64,000 nt of DNA from Candidatus Anaerostipes avistercoris (GCA_019119895.1 DWWD01000016.1:40379-104378); one strand, 5' to 3'. Counted from the first letter of the stretch, positions 52,360 through 63,172 are shown. Translations and numbers: made by a program. The notes: a model not told the origin generated them from the sequence alone.

Positions 52360-53216
52360 ATGATTATTAAAAAAATCATGAATAACAATGTCGTATTTGT
52401 GGAGGACAGGAAGAAAAACGAGTTGATTCTTGTGGGAAGCGGCATTGGGTTTAAAATGAAGCCGGGAATGAAGGCGGATGAATCCAGGATTGAAAAGACG
52501 TTTCTGCTGAGCAGGTTTAAAGAACAGAAACGGCTGATCGAGCTTTTGTCCAAGATTTCCTCCGAGGACTTTAAGCTGGCGGATCATATCATTCAGTATG
52601 CCAGGGCGGCGCTGGGGACAGATTTGGATGAAAACATTTATGTGACGCTGACGACCACATGGTGTTTGCTATGGAAAGGACAAAGAAAGGCATTATTTTC
52701 CGAAATGCTTTGTTGTGGGAGATCAGGCAGTTCTACCCACAGGAATTTGCCATTGGCCAGTACGCCATCGAGGTAATCGCCAAAAAAACAGGGATTCAGA
52801 TGGCTGAGGATGAGGCAGCGTTTATTGCTCTTCATATTGCCAATGCAAGATCGGACGGGGACATTGCGGAAGTAGAAGTTACCACAAAGATTCTGAAGGC
52901 GGCGCTGAAGATCATAAAACTGACCTATCAGATTGAGCTGGATGAGGATTCACTGGATTATGGAAGGTTTGTTGTTCATATGAAATACTTTGTCGGCAGA
53001 CTGATGAAAAAGAAACTGCTGGATCAGAATGATCCTGTGTTTATTGATATGATTAAGCAGCAGTACAGCAAGGCTTTCGGCTGTGCGGTGAAGATCGGAC
53101 AGCTCGTAACGGAACAATATGACATGGACATCAACGATGATGAGCTGGTGTACCTGACCATTCATATTCAGGGAATTACAAATTCAATTTCTAACAAAAA
53201 AAGCCTTGACAAATAG
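52360..53216 (+). pseudogene. licT: BglG/LicT-family transcription antiterminator, frameshifted
   Basis: Two overlapping frames together make one LicT protein. Frame 1 (52360 to ~52650) encodes the RNA-binding CAT domain (MIIKKIMNNNVVFVEDRKK) and the first half of PRD1 up to NIYVTLT. Frame 2 continues as HMVFAMERTKKGIIFRNALLWEI..., the rest of PRD1 and PRD2 (FIALHIANAR, YLTIHIQGI), to 53216. One base is missing at about 52650-52654, where related proteins read LTDH; the lost codon contains the PRD1 phosphorylation His (H100 in B. subtilis LicT). No slippery sequence is seen. As given it would make a truncated ~139-aa protein. A sequencing error is possible. RBS GAGGAG, RAT in its leader. Confidence 0.88.
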
Positions 53217-53234
53217 AATGGAACAGATTATAAT
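53206..53234 (+). promoter_or_regulatory. Perfect-consensus promoter of bglP-bglA
   Basis: TTGACA (53206-53211), 17-bp spacer, TATAAT (53229-53234), all at consensus. The -35 box lies in the last codons of the licT-type gene. Confidence 0.88.
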
Positions 53235-53286
53235 AATTTACAGAAATTGGAAATAGTGACAGGGGAGAGGGATTTCCCCGAAGTCA

Positions 53287-53378
53287 GGATTGTTACTGAA
53301 GAAGGCGATACCTGAGCTGATTGAGAACACAGATAGGCGGTCTGCGGATCCGTGTTTTCAATTGGTTCAGGTTTTTTT
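53287..53378 (+). promoter_or_regulatory. RAT antiterminator and terminator ahead of bglP
   Basis: GGATTGTTACTGAAGAAGGC...ACC (53287-53315) is a second LicT-type RAT, nearly identical to that at 52163. The overlapping terminator stem runs CCTGAGCTGATTGAGAACAC (53311-53330) with GTGTTTTCAATTGGTTCAGG (53352-53371), then TTTTTTT. Confidence 0.88.
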
Positions 53379-53507
53379 ATATCTACAGGAAATTCCAACT
53401 GGGATTCCTGGGGCATAAAATGCTTTATTATTTTCTTAATGGCGCGCATGGAAGAAAGTAAATGATTACGATTCATTATGATCGAAGAAAAGAAGGGAGA
53501 AAAAAGA

Positions 53508-55400
53508 ATGGCGACGAAAGTCAGAGATTACACAAAGCTGGCCAGTGATATTATTCAGGAAGTCGGCGGAAAAGAAAATATTATCAATGCGACGAGATGT
53601 GCGACTAGATTGAGACTTGTATTGAAAGAGACAGCAGGTGACGCAAAAGAAAGAGTTGGAAAGCTTCCGGGAGTCATTACAGTTGTGGAAAACAGCGGAC
53701 AGTTCCAGGTAGTCATTGGAAACCATGTCGGAGAGGTTTATACGCAGGTGGCAAAAGAACTGGATCTGGATAATTCCGACCGTGTGGTGGAAGAACCGAA
53801 ACAGGGAGTATTAAACCGGGTCATCGCAACTATGTCTGCTGTTTTTGCTCCATTTATTTATGTGCTGGCGGCAGCCGGTATTTTACAGGGTATTTTGATT
53901 CTTATCAATCTGGCAGTGCCGTCTTTTGCCAATACAGGAACTTATGAAGTGTTAAGTTTTATGTCCTGGGCGCCGTTTACGTTCCTGCCGATCTTTATCG
54001 CGATTACGGCATCCAAGCATTTTCAGTGCAACATTTACATTGCGGTTCTCTGCTGCTGTGCGCTGGTAAGCCCGACATGGACAGAGATGGCAGCCAGAAT
54101 CGCGGACGGGGAGACAATCAAGTTTCTGATTTTCAATCTTTCAGAAACAACCTATACATCCTCTGTTCTGCCGCCGCTGTTCCTTGTATGGATTCTTTCC
54201 TATCTGGAACATTTTGCAGAGAAGAGGCTCCATGAAAATATCCGTTCCCTGTTTACTCCGCTGATTTGTCTGGTGGTTATGGTTCCATTGACCATTCTGT
54301 TAATCGGACCTCTTTCCAGTCTTTTGGCGACAGGTATCGCAAATGGATATAATACCTTGTTTGAAACAGTTCCGGCACTGGCAGCAGCCGTGATCGGAGG
54401 CGTATGGCAGGTTATCGTTATTTTTGGCGTTCACTGGGGAATTACGCCGGTGGTACTTGCTAACTTTGATATGTACGGAAGAGATTCGTTCCAGGCATTC
54501 CAGACCATTGCTGTTGTGGCACAGATGGCAGCAGCATTTGGCGTTTTCATCAAATCCAGAAACAAAGAATTTAAAGGCGTGGCCCTTTCTTCCGGAATCA
54601 CAGGAATCTTCGGTATTACAGAGCCTGCGATTTACGGTGTTACCCTCCGCCTGAAGAAACCTTTTGCCTGCGGATGTGTGGCAGGCGCTGTCGGAGCCAT
54701 CGTGGCAAGTTTCTTCAACACATATTATTATGCTTACGCAGGACTTCCGGGACTGCTCACTACGGTCAACGCCATCAATTCCGATAATCCGACGTCCTTC
54801 CTCGGAGAAGCAATCGGATGCGCGATCGCTATTGTGGGAGCCATTGTTCTCGTGCAGATTGTAGGTTTTGATGATCCGAAACCGGAAGAAGAGGAAGAAG
54901 CGCTGCCGGAGAAGACAGACGCCAGTGCAAACAGCGGAGCGCAGACACACAAAGATGTGTATGCTCCGATCAAAGGGGAAGTAATCCCTCTGACAGAGGT
55001 GGAAGACGAAGTATTCAGCAGTCAGCTTATGGGAAAAGGAGCAGCCATTAAGCCGGAAGAAGGAAAGGTGTACGCGCCGTTTGATGGAACAGTGGAAAGT
55101 ATTTTTGATACGAAACACGCTATGGGACTGAAATCCAATGACGGAGTGGAACTGCTGATCCATGTGGGAATGGACACAGTAAAACTCAATGGAGAACCAT
55201 TTGAATTAAAGACAGAAGCAGGAAAGAAAATATCCAAAGGAGACCTGCTGCTGGAGTTTGACATGAAGAAGATCGAAGAAGCGGGACTTCCGCTGGTAAC
55301 GCCGGTCATTGTATCCAATACGGATGATTACACCGATGTGCTGGCATACCCGAACGAAAAAGTAGAACCGGGTGACGCGTTATTATCTGTTATCGAGTAA
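53508..55400 (+). CDS. bglP: Beta-glucoside-specific PTS IIBCA component
   Basis: 630 aa from ATG 53508 with AAGGGAGA upstream. Fused domains: IIB ~1-90 with phosphorylated C31 (NATRCATRLR), polytopic IIC ~105-460, a Glu-rich linker, and IIA ~475-630 with active H552 in LLIHVGMDTVKLNG. It imports and phosphorylates beta-glucosides such as cellobiose, salicin or arbutin. Located between the RAT leader and bglA. Full length, no damage seen. Confidence 0.94.
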   Translation: MATKVRDYTKLASDIIQEVGGKENIINATRCATRLRLVLKETAGDAKERVGKLPGVITVVENSGQFQVVIGNHVGEVYTQVAKELDLDNSDRVVEEPKQGVLNRVIATMSAVFAPFIYVLAAAGILQGILILINLAVPSFANTGTYEVLSFMSWAPFTFLPIFIAITASKHFQCNIYIAVLCCCALVSPTWTEMAARIADGETIKFLIFNLSETTYTSSVLPPLFLVWILSYLEHFAEKRLHENIRSLFTPLICLVVMVPLTILLIGPLSSLLATGIANGYNTLFETVPALAAAVIGGVWQVIVIFGVHWGITPVVLANFDMYGRDSFQAFQTIAVVAQMAAAFGVFIKSRNKEFKGVALSSGITGIFGITEPAIYGVTLRLKKPFACGCVAGAVGAIVASFFNTYYYAYAGLPGLLTTVNAINSDNPTSFLGEAIGCAIAIVGAIVLVQIVGFDDPKPEEEEEALPEKTDASANSGAQTHKDVYAPIKGEVIPLTEVEDEVFSSQLMGKGAAIKPEEGKVYAPFDGTVESIFDTKHAMGLKSNDGVELLIHVGMDTVKLNGEPFELKTEAGKKISKGDLLLEFDMKKIEEAGLPLVTPVIVSNTDDYTDVLAYPNEKVEPGDALLSVIE

Positions 55401-55407
55401 AAGATGA

Positions 55408-56865
<1,458 letters not shown>

Positions 56866-56906
56866 GACAGCAGAAAGAAGCTGCCGGGAAACAGATCGTT
56901 TCTGAC

Positions 56907-56944
56907 AAGGGCAGGTGTGACTTGTGTGAGCCGCACCTGCCCTT
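56907..56944. terminator. Hairpin between convergent bglA and hxlR-type gene
   Basis: 11-bp perfect stem AAGGGCAGGTG / CACCTGCCCTT with a 16-nt loop. No long T tract in either direction. Confidence 0.6.
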
Positions 56945-56951
56945 GCATCTG

Positions 56952-57329
56952 TCATGAAGTGGGTTTGTGGAGTCCGTGCATGCTGCAGCTGCTCTCAACG
57001 CCTCTCTGCTCCAGATAATAATCGCCCCAGTCATACATGGAACGGAGCAGAGGTACGATGCTCTGGCCCAGCTCAGTCAGAGAATATTCTACTTTCGGCG
57101 GAACGACGGGATAGACTTCCCGGTGGATCAGTTCATCTGCTTCCAGCTCCCGGAGCTGCTGCGTCAGCATTTTCGGGGTGGCGGCAGGAATCCTCCGTTT
57201 TAATTCGCTGAAACGCAGCGTCTGATTGACCAGATGCCACAGAATCAGAGACTTATATTTTCCTCCGATCAGATCCAGTGTCGTCTCTACGGGACAGTAA
57301 CAGGGTGTCGGTTTTGTTATATTTTCCAT
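56952..57329 (-). CDS. HxlR family HTH transcriptional regulator
   Basis: 125 aa winged-helix protein: [46 protein letters not shown] and [20 protein letters not shown] are the HxlR signature. Two Cys near the N-terminus (CYCP) could give redox or electrophile sensing, as in some relatives. Divergent from the sufC-like gene, with an inverted repeat next to its RBS. Confidence 0.92.
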   Translation of the reverse strand: MENITKPTPCYCPVETTLDLIGGKYKSLILWHLVNQTLRFSELKRRIPAATPKMLTQQLRELEADELIHREVYPVVPPKVEYSLTELGQSIVPLLRSMYDWGDYYLEQRGVESSCSMHGLHKPTS

Positions 57330-57341
57330 AGGAACCTCCTT

Positions 57342-57361
57342 TAGTATCTTTTTGGGTACTA
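57342..57361. promoter_or_regulatory. Inverted repeat upstream of HxlR gene
   Basis: TAGTATC...GGGTACTA (arms TAGTA / TACTA, 10 bp between) lies just upstream of the HxlR gene's RBS. HxlR-type proteins bind short GTAC-containing palindromes, so autoregulation is plausible. Confidence 0.45.
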
Positions 57362-57381
57362 TATATCTTTTAAGTGCGTTC

Positions 57382-57409
57382 TTGCAATTATCATCATTAG
57401 TGATAAAAT
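57382..57409 (+). promoter_or_regulatory. Possible promoter of sufC-sufB pair
   Basis: TTGCAA (57382-57387), 16-bp spacer, TAAAAT (57404-57409) with TGa extended -10. Confidence 0.45.
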
Positions 57410-57554
57410 CATAACATGGAAATAAGATTTGAGCAAATTTTTACAAAAAATATGAAAAATATAGGGGAAAGTCTTTTCTTTCAGTTCCATTTGTAGTAGC
57501 ATAAAAAGGATTGAATATATGAATGATGAATATCATTCTGGAGATGGAGGAAGT

Positions 57555-58298
57555 ATGTTAGAATTAAAAAATATATCATTTACCGTCTCTGATGAAGAAA
57601 ATAGAGACAAAGAAATTATAAAAGACATCAGCCTGACACTGGAAGATGACAAATTTATTGCCATCACCGGGCCAAATGGAGGTGGAAAATCAACACTGGC
57701 CAAGATCATCGTAGGAATTGAGAAACCGACATCCGGCCAGATTATCTGGAATGGACAGGATATCACGGACCTCAGCATTTCTGAGAGAGCGGATCTTGGA
57801 ATCAGCTTTGCTTTCCAGCAGCCGGTCCGTTTTAAAGGAATTACAGTGTTTGATCTGATCAAACTGGCAGTGGGACATCAGATTTCCAGATCAGAAGCCT
57901 GCGAGTATCTGTCAGAGGTTGGACTCTGTGCCAGAGATTATGTAAACCGCGAAGTAGACGCCAGCCTTTCCGGCGGGGAAATCAAGAGAATTGAAATTGC
58001 CACAATTCTTGCAAGAGGAACGAAACTTTCCATTTTTGATGAGCCGGAAGCAGGAATTGACTTGTGGAGTTTTCAGAATCTGATTCAGGTATTTGAGAAA
58101 ATGAGAAATGATATTAAGGGATCCATTCTTATTATTTCTCATCAGGAAAGAATCCTGCGCATTGCTGATGAGATTGTAGTGATCGCGGACGGCGAAGTGC
58201 TGGAGCATGAGAAGGCAGAGGAATTCCTTCCGAAACTTTTAAATGATGCAGACAGCCGGGACGAATCATGTCACTGCTGGAAGAAGGGAGGATGTTAA
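57555..58298 (+). CDS. SufC-like Fe-S assembly ATPase
   Basis: 247 aa from ATG 57555 with GGAGG 4 nt upstream. ABC ATPase: Walker A TGPNGGGKST, signature LSGGEIKRIEIATILAR, Walker B LSIFDEPEAGIDLW, His switch SHQE. The SufC-type GIEKPTSGQIIWNGQDI and its partner gene show it is the ATPase of an Fe-S scaffold, not a transporter. It forms a complex with the following SufB/D-like protein. Confidence 0.9.
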   Translation: MLELKNISFTVSDEENRDKEIIKDISLTLEDDKFIAITGPNGGGKSTLAKIIVGIEKPTSGQIIWNGQDITDLSISERADLGISFAFQQPVRFKGITVFDLIKLAVGHQISRSEACEYLSEVGLCARDYVNREVDASLSGGEIKRIEIATILARGTKLSIFDEPEAGIDLWSFQNLIQVFEKMRNDIKGSILIISHQERILRIADEIVVIADGEVLEHEKAEEFLPKLLNDADSRDESCHCWKKGGC

Positions 58299-58299
58299 G

Positions 58300-59229
58300 A
58301 TGGATATTAAAATTGACCCGATCCAGATGCATCTGCTGGAGGAAGTGACGGGACTTCATGAGATTCCGGCAGGCGCTTACAATATCAGAGCCAATGGAAA
58401 AGGCGTGGCAAGACACAGTTCTGCCAATATCGAAATTATTCCGAAAGATGACGGAACAGGAATTGATATTAAAATCAAGCCGGGCACTAAAAATGAAAGT
58501 GTGCATCTTCCGGTGGTGCTCAGTGAGGCGGGGCTCACAGAAGTTGTATATAACGATTTTTATATCGGCGAAAATGCCGATGTGACTATTGTTGCCGGCT
58601 GCGGAATCCACAACGGCGGCAAAAAGAACAGCCAGCATGACGGAATCCATCGTTTTTTTGTAGGAGAGAATGCGAGAATCCGCTATGTGGAAAAGCATTA
58701 TGGAAGCGGAGAGGGAACAGGAGAAAGAATCATGAACCCTCAGACCATTGTGGAAATCGGCAAAAACGGATATATGGAGATGGATACGGCCCAGATCAAG
58801 GGCGTAGATTCCACCAAACGTCTGACTACAGCGAAACTGGCGGAAGGTGCGACGTTTACCGTTATGGAGCGTCTCATGACCCATGGAAAACAGTATGCGG
58901 AAAGCGAGTTTGAAGTGGACCTGAATGGAGATGACTCCGGAGCTCATATTGTATCCAGATCTGTGGCAAAGGATGCGTCTGACCAGATCTTTATTTCCAA
59001 GATTCATGGAAACGCCAAATGCAGCGGCCATTCCGAGTGCGACGCGATCATCATCGGAGATGCCAAGATCAGCGCGGTTCCGGAGATCACAGCGGATTGT
59101 TCCGACGCGTCTCTGATTCATGAGGCTGCCATCGGCAAGATCGCCGGAGAACAGATCATCAAACTGATGACCCTTGGTCTGACAGAAGAAGAAGCAGAAG
59201 AACAGATCATCAACGGATTCTTAAAATAA
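58300..59229 (+). CDS. SufB/SufD-like Fe-S scaffold protein
   Basis: 309 aa from ATG 58300 (GGGAGGATG upstream). Beta-helix core with FYIGENADVTIVAGCGIHNGG and C-terminal SECDAIIIGDAKISAVPEI and SLIHEAAIGKIAGEQIIKLM, which match SufB/SufD. It is shorter than classical SufB (~460 aa). With one SufC and one SufB-like protein and no sufS, sufU or sufD here, this is the minimal two-gene SUF (SMS-like) scaffold of anaerobes. One base after sufC. Confidence 0.88.
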   Translation: MDIKIDPIQMHLLEEVTGLHEIPAGAYNIRANGKGVARHSSANIEIIPKDDGTGIDIKIKPGTKNESVHLPVVLSEAGLTEVVYNDFYIGENADVTIVAGCGIHNGGKKNSQHDGIHRFFVGENARIRYVEKHYGSGEGTGERIMNPQTIVEIGKNGYMEMDTAQIKGVDSTKRLTTAKLAEGATFTVMERLMTHGKQYAESEFEVDLNGDDSGAHIVSRSVAKDASDQIFISKIHGNAKCSGHSECDAIIIGDAKISAVPEITADCSDASLIHEAAIGKIAGEQIIKLMTLGLTEEEAEEQIINGFLK

Positions 59230-59237
59230 AACAGGAC

Positions 59238-59270
59238 AAAAGGCGCCTTTTTCGCATGGCGCCTTTTCAT
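59238..59270 (+). terminator. Terminator of the sufC-sufB pair
   Basis: 10-bp stem AAAAGGCGCC / GGCGCCTTTT, 10-nt loop. Confidence 0.8.
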
Positions 59271-59348
59271 GTACATAAGATTATTTTATCTGATATAATA
59301 AGAATGAAGAAGACAGGAATAATAAAAAGAAAAAGGAGTATGAACCGG

Positions 59349-62249
59349 ATGAATCAGAATTATGCATTAATAAAAGAAGAACCGATCGAAGAACTGGACG
59401 GAACCGGCTGCCTTCTCCGTCATAAAAAGACAGGGGCCAGAGTGGTAGTCATTTCCAACAAAGATGATAATAAAGTATTTCAGATCGGATTTAAGACGCC
59501 TCCGAAAGATGATACCGGGGTGCCTCATATCCTGGAACATTCCGTGCTGTGTGGATCCAGGGAATTCCCAATGAAAGACCCGTTTGTGGAACTGGTAAAA
59601 GGATCTTTAAATACTTTTCTAAACGCCATGACTTATCCGGACAAGACCGTATATCCGGTGGCGAGCCAGAATGACAAAGACTTTTTTAACCTGGTCCATG
59701 TTTATCTGGATGCAGTATTTTATCCGAATATTTACCAGAAACCTGAAATCCTGAAGCAGGAAGGATGGCATTATGACCTGGAATCTGCTGACGCGCCGAT
59801 TCATTACAACGGCGTTGTATTCAATGAAATGAAGGGAGTCTTCTCTTCTCCGGATCAGCAGCTGGCGCGGATCATTCAGAAATCCCTGCTTCCGGACACG
59901 CCATATGGATTTGAGTCCGGCGGAGACCCGGCGGCAGTACCGGATCTGACCTATGAAGGATTTCTGGATTTCCACAGGACGTATTATCATCCGTCCAACA
60001 GTTATATATATCTTTATGGAGACATGGATCCGGACGAGTATCTGGAATTTATCCATGAACATTATCTGAAAGATTTTGATGAAAAAACAGTGGATTCTTC
60101 CTGGAATATGCAGGCGCCGTTTGAGGAGCCGAAACGGATTGAGGAATACTATCCGGTCGGAGAAAATGACGCAGAGGAAGAGAAGACTTATTTTGCATAC
60201 AACGCAGTGATCGGGACCAGTCTGGACAGGGAACTTTATCTGGCGTTCCAGATTCTGAACCGCGCATTATTCGGAGCGCCGGGCGCGCTGGTGAAGAAAG
60301 CTCTGCAGGAGGCGCAGATCGGAAAGGATGTATCCAGCTCTTATGACAACGGCATTGAGCAGCCGATTTTCTCTGTTATCGCTCAGGAGGCGGCAGAAGA
60401 ACAGGAGAAGGAATTTATCCGGATCATCGAGGAGAATCTGAAAAAGATCGCAGAGGAAGGAATCCCGAAACGAAGTCTGACAGCGGCGTTTAATTTCTAT
60501 GAATTCCGTTATAAAGAAGCCAATTTCGGACGTTTCCCGAAAGGACTGATGTATGGACTCCAGATGTATGACAGCTGGCTGTATGATGATGAGAAACCGT
60601 TTATTCATATTAAAACCAATGAGATTTTTGAGACTCTGAGAGGGAAGATGGAGACCGGATATTTTGAGAATCTGATCCGGACGTATCTTCTGGACAATCC
60701 GCACAAATCTATTGTGGTCATGAAGCCGAAGAAAGGACTTCAGAAAGAAAAAGATCAGCAGGAAGCTGATAAATTGAAGACATACAAAGACTCTCTGTCA
60801 AAAGAGGAAATTGACGAGCTGGTGGAAGAGACAAAACGTCTGAAAGAAATCCAGGAAACGCCGTCCACGAAGGAAGAACTGGAGAAAATACCGGTTCTCG
60901 ACATCGAAGATATTCGAAAAGAAATCAAGCCGCTCAGCAGCAAAGAAGAGGAAGCAGGAGGCGTCAAAGTCCTGTGGCATCCGTATTTTACCAATCAGAT
61001 CTGTTATCTGAAACTTGCTTTTGATATGAGCTATGTCCCGATGGAACTGGTGCCGTATGCTTCTCTGCTGACTGAAGTGCTGATGGGCGTGGACACGGAA
61101 CAGAGAGACTATCAGGAACTGGGCAATGAGATCAGCATCGAGACCGGAGCCATTGCGGCTTCCATGGATGTTCTGCCGCAGGGAAAAGAAGATTTCCTTC
61201 CGATGTTTACGATAAAGACCAAATGCTTCTATCCAAAGACAGAGAAGGCATTTGAGCTGATGGAAGAAATTGTATTTGAAAGTAAGCTGGATGATAAGAA
61301 ACGTCTGAAAGAAATCATGGGACAGATTTACACGAATCTGAAGATGATGCTGACAGAGAGCGGACATAAGACAGCAGCCAGCCGCGCCATGTCATATTTC
61401 TCCGGATATGCGCAGTACAAAGAGGTAATCCAGGGAATTTCCATGTTTGAATCTGTGAAGAACTGGTACGAGAATTTCGATGAAGAATATGAAAATATTG
61501 TAAATGGACTGGAACAGGCCAGACAAGCGATTTTCCAGAAACAGAATATGATCGTAAGTTATACGGGAAAAGAAAAAGAGCCGGAATTTCTGGCAGAAAG
61601 TCTCTCTCATTTTGCCGGACGGCTGTATCCGGATCAGGAGAGAGGAGCCGGGATCGCTGTGGCGTGCAGCCGGAGAAATGAGGGATTTACCACGGCAGGA
61701 GGCGTGTGCTATGTTGCCTGCGCAGGCAATTTCATGGATCAGGGATTCGAGTATACCGGAGCTTTGAAAGTGCTGCAGATGATTTTCTCTTATGAGTATC
61801 TCTGGATCCAGCTTAGGGTCAAAGGAGGAGCCTACGGCTGTATGTGCAGCTTTGGAAATCAGGGTGATTCCATGTTTGTCACTTACAGAGATCCGAATCT
61901 TACAGAAACCTACGATGTCTACGACCACGCTGCTCAGTTCGTAGAGGAATTTGACGCCGATGAAAGAGATATGAAGAAATATATCATCGGAACCATCAGC
62001 AATATGGATATGCCGATGGGACCGGATGATATGGGAGCAAGAAGTTTCAATGCGTATCTGATGGGAAGAACAGAAGAAGAACTGCAGAAAGACAGAGATC
62101 AGGTGCTTGGATGCACCAGAGACGATATCAGGGCCCTGGCGCCGCTTGTAAAGGCCGTTGTGGATGCAGGAAACCGCTGCTGTATCGGAAACGAAGAAAA
62201 GATCCGTCAGGCAGAAGGCTGCTTCGGCGAGATCAGGAATTTACTGTAA
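59349..62249 (+). CDS. M16C-type zinc metallopeptidase (presequence protease-like)
   Basis: 966 aa, the usual length of single-chain M16C proteases. Inverted zinc motif HILEH (H60, E63, H64) with downstream Glu in the FNEMKGVFSSPD region; C-terminal homologous half contains RVKGGAYGCMCSFGNQG. They degrade short peptides in a closed chamber. Start ATG 59349 is preferred, 10 nt after AAGGAG; ATG 59340 is too close to that RBS. No signal peptide, so cytosolic. Confidence 0.92.
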   Translation: MNQNYALIKEEPIEELDGTGCLLRHKKTGARVVVISNKDDNKVFQIGFKTPPKDDTGVPHILEHSVLCGSREFPMKDPFVELVKGSLNTFLNAMTYPDKTVYPVASQNDKDFFNLVHVYLDAVFYPNIYQKPEILKQEGWHYDLESADAPIHYNGVVFNEMKGVFSSPDQQLARIIQKSLLPDTPYGFESGGDPAAVPDLTYEGFLDFHRTYYHPSNSYIYLYGDMDPDEYLEFIHEHYLKDFDEKTVDSSWNMQAPFEEPKRIEEYYPVGENDAEEEKTYFAYNAVIGTSLDRELYLAFQILNRALFGAPGALVKKALQEAQIGKDVSSSYDNGIEQPIFSVIAQEAAEEQEKEFIRIIEENLKKIAEEGIPKRSLTAAFNFYEFRYKEANFGRFPKGLMYGLQMYDSWLYDDEKPFIHIKTNEIFETLRGKMETGYFENLIRTYLLDNPHKSIVVMKPKKGLQKEKDQQEADKLKTYKDSLSKEEIDELVEETKRLKEIQETPSTKEELEKIPVLDIEDIRKEIKPLSSKEEEAGGVKVLWHPYFTNQICYLKLAFDMSYVPMELVPYASLLTEVLMGVDTEQRDYQELGNEISIETGAIAASMDVLPQGKEDFLPMFTIKTKCFYPKTEKAFELMEEIVFESKLDDKKRLKEIMGQIYTNLKMMLTESGHKTAASRAMSYFSGYAQYKEVIQGISMFESVKNWYENFDEEYENIVNGLEQARQAIFQKQNMIVSYTGKEKEPEFLAESLSHFAGRLYPDQERGAGIAVACSRRNEGFTTAGGVCYVACAGNFMDQGFEYTGALKVLQMIFSYEYLWIQLRVKGGAYGCMCSFGNQGDSMFVTYRDPNLTETYDVYDHAAQFVEEFDADERDMKKYIIGTISNMDMPMGPDDMGARSFNAYLMGRTEEELQKDRDQVLGCTRDDIRALAPLVKAVVDAGNRCCIGNEEKIRQAEGCFGEIRNLL

Positions 62250-62264
62250 AAAGAAAGGATAGTT

Positions 62265-63170
62265 ATGGAACACGCATTCAAATCAGGATTTGTAACATTG
62301 ATCGGGCGCCCCAATGTGGGAAAATCAACGCTGATGAACCGGCTGATCGGACAGAAGATCGCCATTACATCCAGCAAACCGCAGACCACGAGAAACCGGA
62401 TCCAGACGGTATATACAGATGACAGAGGGCAGATTGTTTTCCTGGATACTCCGGGAATCAATAAAGCAAAAAATAAGCTGGGAGATTATATGCTCCAGGC
62501 GGCAGAGAGAACGTTAAATGAAGTAGATGTTGTTCTCTGGCTGGTAGAGCCGACCACATTTATCGGCAGCGGAGAGCGTTATATCGTGGAGCAGCTTTCC
62601 AAAATAAAAACACCGATTCTTTTGATCATCAATAAGATTGATACGGTGGAAGAAAAGGAAATACTGGAAGCGATCAGCACCTACAAAGATGTGCTGGATT
62701 TTGCGGAAATCATACCAGTGTCTGCCCTGAGAGGAAAAAATACGGATGATGTGATCGACACGATCTTCAAATATCTGGAAGAAGGACCGATGTATTATGA
62801 CGCGGATACGATCACAGATCAGCCGGAACGGCAGATCTGTGCGGAATTAATCCGGGAAAAGGCGCTGCGGTGTCTGAGCCAGGAGATTCCTCACGGAATC
62901 GCTGTTGTCATTGATTCCATGAAAGAGAGACGGCACGGCCATATCATCGATATTGATGCCACTGTCATTTGTGAGAAAGATTCCCACAAAGGGATCATCA
63001 TCGGGAAAAAAGGGGCGATGCTTAAGAAAATCGGAAGCCTTGCCCGTACGGAAATGGAAAATCTGCTGGATACAAAAGTAAACCTCCAGCTTTGGGTGAA
63101 AGTAAAAAAAGACTGGCGGGACAGTGACTACCTGCTGAAGAATTACGGATACGATAAGAAAGAAGTTTGA
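62265..63170 (+). CDS. era: GTPase Era
   Basis: 301 aa. GTPase motifs GRPNVGKSTLMNRL (G1), DTPGI (G3) and NKID (G4), followed by a KH domain near the C-terminus (GIIIGKKGAMLKKIG). It binds the 3' end of 16S rRNA during 30S maturation. Directly precedes recO, as in many Firmicutes. Confidence 0.96.
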   Translation: MEHAFKSGFVTLIGRPNVGKSTLMNRLIGQKIAITSSKPQTTRNRIQTVYTDDRGQIVFLDTPGINKAKNKLGDYMLQAAERTLNEVDVVLWLVEPTTFIGSGERYIVEQLSKIKTPILLIINKIDTVEEKEILEAISTYKDVLDFAEIIPVSALRGKNTDDVIDTIFKYLEEGPMYYDADTITDQPERQICAELIREKALRCLSQEIPHGIAVVIDSMKERRHGHIIDIDATVICEKDSHKGIIIGKKGAMLKKIGSLARTEMENLLDTKVNLQLWVKVKKDWRDSDYLLKNYGYDKKEV

Positions 63171-63172
63171 TC

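Noticed and set aside
52640-52660. Programmed ribosomal frameshift in licT
   Set aside because: No slippery heptamer, upstream Shine-Dalgarno-like stimulator or clear downstream structure is visible; LicT proteins are normally made from one frame. Damage or a read error is simpler.
52659-53216. ORF of 185 aa as an independent gene
   Set aside because: It starts in mid-domain of LicT (MVFAMERTKKG) and lacks an RBS; it is the frame-shifted second half of the gene beginning at 52360.
57555-59229. ABC transporter with membrane partner
   Set aside because: The partner is a soluble SufB/D beta-helix protein with no transmembrane segments.
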